The position numbers and the translations under genes are program-made. Shown here piece by piece: positions 56,040-64,000 of a stretch of DNA of 64,000 bases. Under the pieces are notes generated by a model, which searched no databases, was not told the origin of the DNA, and was given only the letters and a program-made list of their open reading frames with translations. Each line of letters starts with the position of its first letter. The stretch's first letter is position 1. The DNA comes from Ursus arctos (Eukaryota > Chordata > Mammalia > Carnivora > Ursidae): contig NW_026622997.1 of NCBI RefSeq assembly GCF_023065955.2, positions 11,332,001 through 11,396,000 of the forward strand, read 5' to 3'.

Positions 56040-57040
56040 CCCCCCCTCCATGGTAATCCCATCCCTTGAGGTCACAGTGTTAACTGTTTGGTACCTAACC
56101 CTCACATCTTTGTCTAGGAGTTCATAAACATATAGAAATACGAACACATATGGAAGGGGTTTTCTTTCTCTTTCTCTATCACTTTTTAATAATACTGGTA
56201 TTCCAATACATAATATAATATATATCAAGGCCACCCCCACCCCCAAGGTATAGATCTCATTTATTCTTTTTATTAGTTTCATGATATGCCATAGTTTGAA
56301 TGCATATTCCTTTACGATGAGATATGTGGTGTTTCTTTCCCTACCCCACCACCTCAAATAAAGCTGAAATAATCTTTGTACCTATAGTCCCACATCCTGG
56401 TGCTGTCCTTTTGTAAGCTTTAGTTCGGATTCCTAGAAATAGGATTAGTGGTTCAGTCAAAGGCTGTAAACATCATTTATTTCATAGATATTTCCCAAAA
56501 CCTTTGGTAAACACTTACAGCGGTGCACACCCCCAATGGCAATGCATAAGATGCCCATTTCACCAAACCTCCCAGCTCTACGTGTTACGGATTGTTTCCA
56601 ACTTTGTGAATCGGATGGGTAAAAACTAACATGCGGTTAACTTTGCTTTTGTCTTCCTGACTAAAGTGAGGGTCAGCCTGTTCTCATACACGGTGGCCAC
56701 TTTTATTTCCTCCCTTATAAATCACCTATTTACACCCAATATCCTTTGCCCATTTTTCTATTGGGATGTTAGCTTTCTCACATCAAATTGTAAGCACTTG
56801 TCAAGTAGTAACCTCCGTGGCAGTAAACATTATCCATTTCTTCTCCTGTCATCTATCAATGTTATGTAAGGTATTTTCATGCAGATATTTCTATATTTTT
56901 GTAGTCAAATCTCTATTTGTTTTTCTTTTTTTAATGATTTCTGGGCTTCCTATCTTATTTAAAAAGGAATCCCTATCCATCCTCCTGAATTTGGGTGTAC
57001 TATTTTTATTGTCATGTGCTTCTGCCCTCACTTTGTAATA
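56040..57040 (-). mobile_element. Old L1 (L1M-type) ORF2 end and 3' UTR, antisense
   Basis: 'tcactttttaataatactggtattccaatacataat', 'attcctagaaataggattagtggttcagtcaaagg', 'ttgtttccaactttgtgaatcggatgggtaaaaa', 'cctttgcccatttttctattgggatgtt' are the reverse complement of ORF2's last part and the 3' UTR in order. About 1 kb, highly diverged. Confidence 0.75.
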
Positions 57041-58198
57041 GAGAACTTACAGGAAACATTCTCGTGTTTCTAATTCAGGAAATAAAGGAGCTCTCAGAAA
57101 GGGGAGAGTCCCCATATTCTGTAACCTAGGTCTGTCTTTCTGCTTCTGCTTACCATTACGGCTTTAAAATGTCCTGTCTTCCAACAACCTCTTCTTAAAA
57201 CCCAAGCAACCGTGCAGAAATAACATCTCAAGGCCTTGTCAGCAAATCAGGCTGGAGTTCGTTAGAGCTTTCCAAGGACAGACGTCTTGTGGAAAAGAAA
57301 ATGCCAAAAACAAAGAGAAGGAGAGGAAAGGGGGAGGTGTAACGGTTCCATTCACTCATACTTTGAGCCAAACAACAGAAATAAATAGAGGGTCTCCTCT
57401 GCATAGGGCATGGTAGGAGGGCCTGTGAAGGTGTGGGACTCAAGGACCAGCATGATCCCCGTCCTCCAAGGTTTCTTGTTTTGAAAGGGGAAACAGAGCC
57501 CATACAGAAGCACTATACTATAAGGCAGAAATTACAGGTCTCGACACAGGGCACAGAAGGACGGAGACCACTTCCGGCTGGAGCTGGCCCTGCCAAGAAC
57601 AGGGGTGCACGGGCGAGTGCCCGGCTCCATTTGATCTTGCAAATCATCTGGGATGGTATTAAAAATGATCGAATTAAACAGATTTATTATACTCAGTGGG
57701 TGCCACCCCAAACCTACGGAATCCAAATCCCCCAGTACTTTTGATGACAAGCCAGTTGGGAAAGTTTTACTTCCGGCTAAATCTTCGCCAAAAGAAAGTA
57801 TGATGATATTTGTAGGGTTCCTTAGAAATGATATATGTGCCACCACTTCCCAGGCATCTTTTCAATGACAACAACACAGCTAGTCTGTAGCAGAGATCTG
57901 GCCGGAGATCCCCAGGAGGTCATCCAGTCCTCCATTCTCATTGGCTTTGGGTGAAGTTAATTGGCTCTGGAGTGGGTCATGTGACCTGAGTTTAAGCCAA
58001 TCAGCATATCATACGCCCCTTGGAACTATGGCTGGTTTGGGGACAGGCTCGGGGTTGGCAATCAGAGACCGTGAGACGCAACAAGACTGCCTGGGAATAC
58101 CAAGCCAAAGGTCCTCACTTTTTTCTGCTGCATATGAACCCAGGAGCCCCTCCCCTTGAGAGCTGTTGGCAGTCATCTTGCAAGAGAAGAACACACAG
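57041..58198. other. No gene recognised
   Basis: Unique-looking sequence. Frames of 70-104 codons overlap on opposite strands and are unassigned. Confidence 0.4.
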
Positions 58199-58267
58199 GA
58201 AAGAAAGAAAAGAAAAGAAAAGAAAAGAAAAGAAAAGAAAAGAAAAGAAAAGAAAAGAAAAGAAAAA
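58199..58267. repeat. (GAAAA)n pentanucleotide microsatellite
   Basis: About 12 tandem AGAAA units of low interruption; frame-repeating Lys-Arg/Glu shadows on both strands. Confidence 0.97.
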
Positions 58268-58702
58268 AGACACCACTGGGCCTGGGTTGTAGCCCTTGAG
58301 GTTTGAATCAAGCCGCACCTGAAGCCACACCCGATCTACTCTGGACTGCGGAGTGACCCCAGCCAGCGTAATTTCCTTTTTGGCTAAAGCCTGTTCAGGT
58401 CAGGTTTCTTGTCACTTGCAACTGAAAGAATTCTTACCGATAGGAGGTACAAAGTTCTCCCGAAAAGTAAGCTCCTTCGGGTACAAGGAAATCAGGAACC
58501 CTTCCTTTTCTCCTAAGGAAGGTGTCCTCATAAGACAGATGCAGACCACTGGCAACTTGAGTTGATTTGGGAAATGCTTTCAAAAGCCTCCAGAAATGGC
58601 AAAGAAAATGGTTTCTTTGTTAGGCCCAAGAAACACTCTCCTGAGGACATAATGATTCTATCTCCTCGCTTCCTGGGGTGTGTTGTGATCTGACAGTGTG
58701 TT
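58268..58702. other. No gene or repeat recognised
   Basis: Unique-looking sequence. Confidence 0.4.
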
Positions 58703-58718
58703 AAGATGGTACATTATA

Positions 58719-58943
58719 GGGGCGCCTGGGTGGCTCAGTCGTTAAGCGTCTGCCTTCGGCTCAGGGCATTGATCCCAGCGTTCTGGGATCGAGCCCCATA
58801 TCAGGCTCCTCTGCTGGGAGCCTGCTTCTTCCTCTCCCACTCCCCCTGCTTGTGTTCCCTCTCTCACTGTCTCTATCTCTGTCAAATAAATAAATAAAAC
58901 CTTTAAAAAAAAAAGAAAAGAAAAAAGAAAGTGGGGGGGAAAA
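58719..58943 (+). mobile_element. CAN-SINE, arctoid-type subfamily, sense
   Basis: Near-intact head (ggggcgcctgggtggctcag), 'cccagcgttctgggatcgagcccc', 'atcaggctcctctgctgggagcctgcttc', 'cactccccctgcttgtgttccc' and an AAAT/A tail. Exact 16-bp TSD aagatggtacattata at 58703-58718 and 58944-58959. Low divergence suggests a recent insertion. Confidence 0.95.
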
Positions 58944-58959
58944 AAGATGGTACATTATA

Positions 58960-59894
58960 AGAATCTTCTTTGCATTATCTAAGCATAAAGAGTTCTACAA
59001 AAACCAGGAAGAATTGTGCTGGGTTGAGAACTGGGAAGGCCGGTCCTCAGTGGCCCCTCCTAAGGGAACACGCTGCCGGTCTGTCACTGTATCTGATTGT
59101 TTAAGCAAACATCTGCCACACAGAGAATCTGCTAATAGAATAGAAGTTTGATTACTTTTCCCTTTGAGACTTCGAAGCACCAAACTGAGAAGGAACATTT
59201 TACATTTCCACGTCACAAGTGAGGAAAAGAGGAAGGAGAATGAGAAAAATAAGAGGGAGGAAAAAAAAACCCTCCAACATAAGGGTCTTGGGAATCATTT
59301 CCTGTGTTCCAGTTTCTGACAGAGAGAGACCCTTCCTCTGTGTGCGGACCACCCTCAAAGAGAGTTCACATAATACGTAGTGAAGATAAGCATGTTACTC
59401 TATGAAAAAGTCTTCTATCAAAACTACTTTCACATTTGTGTTTTAATTTTAGGATGAAGAAGGTTGATGCTTTATAATTCTGGAAAACTCACCTGCCCAG
59501 ACTTGGTACTTTCTGACACATAACCTGAGACAAGCCCGCACTCTGTTACTGTCTGGACTCTGAAGAATATTTTGAAAGCCCTTAAAGTAGAATCTAAACG
59601 CTAAGAAAATTACCAGGGAATGTTTATTATCCTCAGACTGATAGTCAATAGCAAATTGCCCTTAAAGCTCTTTGTAACAACGCGTCGTTATTTCCTGACA
59701 TCCTGAAGGACTCCTACGAGGACCAGCAAGTATCACTGGGGGTCAGTCACTGACACCCTATGGAACCTTTGGTATGGAGAATCATACTGAACATTTCAAA
59801 AGCCGCTACCTCTTCCAGGGGAGCAGGGAAGAAAGGAATTGACATCAGAACCAGAATCTACTGAGAAATTCTGTAAACTCCAAATGCAATCTTG
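58960..59894. other. No gene recognised
   Basis: AT-leaning unique-looking sequence. No repeat words seen. Confidence 0.4.
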
Positions 59895-60405
59895 CGTCCA
59901 TGGATTCATTCATTCACCAAAAATTCGAGTTCCTCCTGGGCACCTGCCACAGTCTAGGCTCTGGAAAGGGAGCAGAGAACAGGCCAGTTACGTTTCTGCC
60001 TCCAGGGAACTTCTACATTCTAGAGGAGACTGCCAGAAACAAGTGAAGAAAGATATGTAATATGCTAGTATAGAATATAACTTCAGACAATGATAAATGC
60101 TACCGAGAAACTAAAGCCAATGGGAGATTGGGATGATGGGGTGTTTGTGTGCTTGTACTGGACAGAGGAAACAGAGAAGGAAGGAGCAAACCTGGGGGGT
60201 TTGGGGAAGAGCAACCCAAGGGGAGGAAGGGGCAAAAGCCTGTGGCAGGAACAGGTTTGGAGGCTGGTGGAACACCTGTTTGGAGGGAGGTGAAAGCAGG
60301 AAGCACACAGAGCCTTACAGGGCACAGAAAGGAGTATGGATTCTATTCTAACCACGACTGGAAGCCACTGAAGGACGTGAGACAGGGAAGTAAAGTCATC
60401 TGGGA
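59895..60405 (-). mobile_element. L2-like LINE, antisense
   Basis: 'ggattcattcattcaccaaaaattc', 'gggcacctgccacagtctaggctctgg', 'cctccagggaacttctacattctagaggagac', 'gataaatgctaccgagaaactaaag' and 'ggaagccactgaagg' follow the reversed order of this common old repeat, starting with the reversed 'attcattcattcaac' terminus. Confidence 0.6.
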
Positions 60406-60469
60406 GCAGGTTGGCTCAGCCCCACTGGAGGGGAGTTACCTGGACTGGGGGTACTGGCTGTGGTCCTTG

Positions 60470-60560
60470 TTCTCAGCTGTCTTGCCAGCCCCCAGGAAAA
60501 GCCTGGGCCCAGTAGACCCTCAGTAAATAGTGGTTGAGGGAATCAATGAAGTCCTGGCCT
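60470..60560 (+). mobile_element. L2 3' end fragment, sense
   Basis: 'cctgggcccagtagaccctcagtaaatagtggttgagggaatcaatgaa' is the terminal motif of L2-class elements. Confidence 0.5.
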
Positions 60561-61129
60561 AAGAGAGCTTACGATTTCCCAGGTGAGTCAAATACGTGAC
60601 TATGTTAGCTGTGACACCAAATGGGTGGCACCGGGCACAAGCGTTTGCTGGAGACGGGAGGTGGGGTCTCAGAAGCAGAGCCCTGCAGAAAGGCCCAGCA
60701 GCTGGACGGTGCAGCCCTCTCCCCCGGGCCCAGGGAACGGGCTGGCATGAGCGGGCGGGGAGAGCTGCTGCTCCGGTGGGAGGAGCAGCCAGGGGCACTC
60801 AGGCTGGCACGTTTGCATCCCCTGTATTAAAGGGTTGGGCGCTCTGCCCTGCAGGGCCCGCCTAACGCTCCCTGGCTTCCTGCAGGGATGCTCAGAAATT
60901 CTTCCCAGTTCCCCTCTCCACTGCCTGCGCTTAAGGCAGGGATGGGCCAATACCCTCCACACCCTTTGTCTATCCATCCGGAAGTACTGAGTCAACAGCC
61001 CTTTCCCAGAACCCACCTCAGTTTCTTCCCACACCTGCAGCTCCTGCAGTTCCCAGGAATGAGGTGGGGCCGGGCAAAGAGCAAGGTGAGTGTCAGGGTG
61101 AGGATTCACACAGCAGGATCTCCAGATGG
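60561..61129. other. No gene recognised
   Basis: GC-rich with overlapping frames on both strands at 60559-61109 (79-146 codons), unassigned. Confidence 0.35.
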
Positions 61130-61320
61130 GTGCCTCTCAGACTGACCATGCATGCAAACCTCCCCGAGGGCCAGTCCGCGCAGATCGCTGCGTCCTGAGC
61201 CCAGATGTTCTGACGGTGAAGGTCTGAGGTGCATGGAGAATTCTCGAGGGCTTCTCACGGGCTCCCAGGGATGCGGGTGCTGAGGTTTCCCGGCTCACTC
61301 TTTGAGGTGCACCGCTCCAT
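61130..61320 (+). mobile_element. MER5A-like hAT-Charlie remnant
   Basis: 'catgcatgcaaacctcc', 'gatgttctgacggtgaaggtctgagg' and 'gctcccagggatgcgggtgctgag' follow a decayed MER5A order. Confidence 0.55.
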
Positions 61321-61349
61321 AGGAAGCCAGGGTGAGGTTGGCAGGAAAG

Positions 61350-61565
61350 CGATAATAAATATAGCCACGGTTTACTGAGTGCCAGACTCTGGGCTGAGGG
61401 CATTATGTGAATAATCTCTTTTAATCTTCACCCAGCCCTGTGAGTTGGCACTATTATGATGCCTATTTAACAGATGAGGCTTGGAAAGAGTAGAAAACTT
61501 TCCCAAGGTCTCATAAGCTTACAAGTGAGACTTGCACTCCACTGTCCAGCTCCAGCACCCAAACT
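61350..61565 (-). mobile_element. MIR-class SINE, antisense, near full length
   Basis: 'actgagtgccagactctgggctgaggg', 'tgcctatttaacagatgaggcttggaaagag', 'tttcccaaggtctcataagcttacaagtgagac' and 'gtccagctccagcaccc' are in order. Confidence 0.85.
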
Positions 61566-63204
61566 ATTAAGAGAAATCTTAAGGGAATAAATGTTGATAG
61601 GCTGACTAGGACACGTTATAAATTGACAACTAGAGAAAAGGGCAAGAAGTAAAAGAATACACCCATACGCCCAAGTGTTTCTCTGCAAAGGGAAAAGGGT
61701 GTATAGGCAGCTATAATTGGACCCAGTAGAGTCCCAGGAATGCCACAGCTTCTGGAACAATCAAGATTAAAAATAGCTGTGACAAAAGGGAAAAGAAAGT
61801 GTGACACACATTTCCCTGTCTCCTTTGTATTTCTCTAAAATGTCTATATCGAAGATTAAAATTGCGCCAGATTAAAAATTTTCTTTTATTTCTGTTGTTC
61901 TCTCACCGCACCACACCCAAGGCTCCCAGTGGCATTCTGTGCAAAATACGTAGTAAGTAATTGGTCTAAACCCTATGTCTTTGTTTTTTATTTATGAAGT
62001 ATAACAGGCAAGCACCTATTCTGAATTAACTCGAATTACTACACAACCACACAAGCTAACCAGGAGATATGTTGAAATACGATTGAAGACTTATGAAATG
62101 ATTTGGTATGAACAGCCTTTCAGGGTTGGACAAGAAAAAAAATAGCGAATAGCATTCTCCTAGCTGAATAGTACACGCACTGAAAATGAAATTATTTTAT
62201 GGAATGAAATGAAAACGAAAAGACTTTCTTTACTACCAATGCCCCTCAAGTAAAAGCAACAATCTGGCATAAATCCTTCAGAAGGAAACTCAACGTTGGA
62301 GGAGATGCCAACTCAAACCCTTCTTTTCCGAGGAGCAAGTCCCTTGAACGTGAGGCAGGGTTAAAGCACTAGCTTGCATCCTCATGCCGAGTGCTGACTT
62401 CCTCGTTTTTGTGGATTTTAAATCAGACCCAAAAGATCATCTAATGCGGTTAAATAATCTGGTGTCTGGATTCATGACTCCAAAATGAGACCCGAGAGAG
62501 AATTTATTTTTCCCCTAGGTTGTCCGAACTCTCAGCTTGAGAATCCTCCAGACACCCATAAACGTAATCCTATGCGCTTCTGCTAGTCATACCTTGCATA
62601 AGTGCTCCGAGGGGTTATTTTACACGCAGGCTCTCAGTGGGGAGACAGCCTGGGAACTGATAGGCCATAATTCATGTTCCAATGCAGTCCTTGGAGGAGA
62701 AAAGGGGGCCTGGACGACAATAACCAGGCTATCTATATCGTTGTCTTAGTTTTACTTTTTTAACATGTTCCCTAAACCTGGTGAGCTCCCTGCTCGAAGG
62801 AGTTCTGAGATTATTATATTCAGGGAATTATATTTTTCTGATAAAATCTGAATGAGAAAACAATCATCAGTCTTTGTTCTCCCAAGGCTGGGCGACTCGT
62901 GGGGTCCCCAGGACTCCCATGTGCACAGACACCACATTTTCCGAAGTGGTGGTTTTTCTCAGCTGTTTCTCTGAGCGGCGGAAGGAATGCTGGTAGTCAG
63001 ATGTCCTACTTTTGGTGCAGGGCCTTTCCCCACATGCTCTTTTCCTTTCACCCTGGATTTTTTGATGGGACCCCACGCTGTGGACAACACCACCCCACAC
63101 CTCTGTCTGAACCACTTTACACATATGTCCATTGTTACCTGAAGTTTTACCTTTTGGGGAAAAAACTTTCCAACAAAAAGCCCCAGAAAAATTCTTCAAG
63201 GCTC
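61566..63204. other. No gene recognised
   Basis: AT-rich unique-looking sequence with short unassigned frames (up to 110 codons at 62867-63199 minus). Confidence 0.4.
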
Positions 63205-63222
63205 CCTTGTATATAGTATTTT

Positions 63223-63422
63223 GGGGTTTTTTAAAGATTTTATTTATTTATTTATTTATTCAAGAGTGAGAGAGCATGCACGAGGTGGGGGGAAGAGTAG
63301 GGGGAGGAAGCGGGAGGGGGAAAGAATCTCTATGCGGAGCTCTATCTCAGGACCCTGAGATCGCGACCTGAGCTGAAACCAAGAGCCAGACGCTTAACTT
63401 GCTGAGTCGCCCAGGCCTCCGA
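63223..63422 (-). mobile_element. CAN-SINE, antisense
   Basis: 'aaagattttatttatttattt', a GA/GGGG body, 'atctcaggaccctgagatcgcgacctgagctg', 'gacgcttaacttgctgagtcgcccaggc'. TSDs ccttgtatatagtatttt (63205-63222) and tctcgtatatagtatctt (63423-63440) are imperfect. Confidence 0.9.
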
Positions 63423-63440
63423 TCTCGTATATAGTATCTT

Positions 63441-64000
63441 GAATCTACATATATAAAGAGAGTCTATCCTCAAGTTTCTACAGAAAGTTGGAGGTACAAA
63501 AGCGTTCGGAGGGGCTAACCCAGCTCCATCCAATGGCAACGCGACAGAAGTCATGTGGGTGATTTCAAAGTTTCTAGTAGCCACATTAAAAGAAAAGTAA
63601 AAAAAGAAGAAGGAGGAGGAGGAGGAGGACAGGTGAATTCATTTTAGTAATAGAGCTTATTTAGCCCAATATAACCAAATAATCCATATTTAAGACATAT
63701 GACCAGTATTTAAAATCGTTAATGAACTCTTTCACCTCCTCCGTCATGCTAACTCCCAGAAGCCAGTATGGACAGTGCATCTTGGTTTGGATGCTGCACG
63801 GTCTAAGTGTTCAAGACCCACATGTGGCCAGTGGTGGCCGGAGTGGACAGAGCCGGTCTAACTAATCACACAGCAACTATGAGAGTCTTTCAGGAGCCCT
63901 GTTATTCGGCAGCTCTTTTAACATTTTGCTTCTTCAGAGGTAGACCACTGGCTTCACATCTCTCTCGATAGTGTCTGAAAGACACTCAATACAGTGAGGG
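63441..64000. other. No gene recognised; short GGA repeat at 63610-63629
   Basis: Mixed sequence with a (GGA)6-like tract. No exon evidence up to the window end. Confidence 0.4.

Noticed and set aside
1..64000. CRISPR arrays, operons, toxin-antitoxin or phage modules
   Set aside because: No regularly spaced direct repeats with unique spacers and no bacterial-type gene packing; the retroposon content is mammalian.

Overview
This window looks like ordinary nuclear DNA from a carnivoran mammal. The main evidence is at least fifteen tRNA-derived CAN-SINE copies: a tRNA-like head, a CT-rich body and an (AAAT)n / A-rich tail. Three copies (near 0.95, 46.7 and 58.7 kb) carry the diagnostic body of the subfamily abundant in giant panda and other arctoids, so I infer a bear, panda or pinniped-like arctoid. 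A carnivore-type L1 with the matching 3' end supports this. Nothing suggests a bacterial, plasmid or viral source: there are no operons, ribosome binding sites or dense long ORFs.

I found no convincing protein-coding gene or exon, and no tRNA, rRNA or snRNA gene. The longest open frames (about 150-190 codons) overlap each other in several frames, resemble no family I recognise and are compatible with chance in GC-rich DNA. The window is best read as intergenic or deep intronic sequence. Only two stretches look regulatory: a CpG-dense block at about 8.8-10.1 kb (split by a long purine microsatellite) and a smaller one at about 34.2-34.5 kb, followed by a compact cluster of CCAAT/CRE/E-box-like words.

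Layout. 0.4-3.2 kb is a nest: an old antisense L1 cut by three SINEs, then a sense carnivore L1 3' end cut by a fourth SINE, then a MER5A. 3.5-16.3 kb is GC-richer, with old LINE/MIR remnants and the CpG-dense block. 17.3-20.3 kb holds a dimeric SINE, another SINE and an old antisense L1. 21-34 kb is mostly unique, with MIRs, an old L1 3' UTR containing a CA repeat, and a diverged duplicated ~190-bp segment at 30.7 and 32.1 kb. At about 36.1 kb composition changes sharply to AT-rich, with two SINEs. 38-40.2 kb has an ancient LINE split by a MIR and a solo MaLR LTR with intact ends and 5-bp target duplication. 42-53 kb has several cleanly bounded retroposon insertions with exact target-site duplications, a hAT remnant and two short near-perfect palindromes. 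53.6-57 kb is mostly old antisense L1 sequence. 58-64 kb has a pentanucleotide repeat, a young SINE, L2/MER5A/MIR remnants and a final SINE.

Because no genes are identifiable there is no pathway to describe. The content records successive retrotransposition, from ancient L2/MIR/MER5A through L1M and MaLR to carnivore SINE/L1. Family names come from remembered consensus sequences, not a database search, and boundaries of the older elements are approximate. I found no evidence for a novel biological system.
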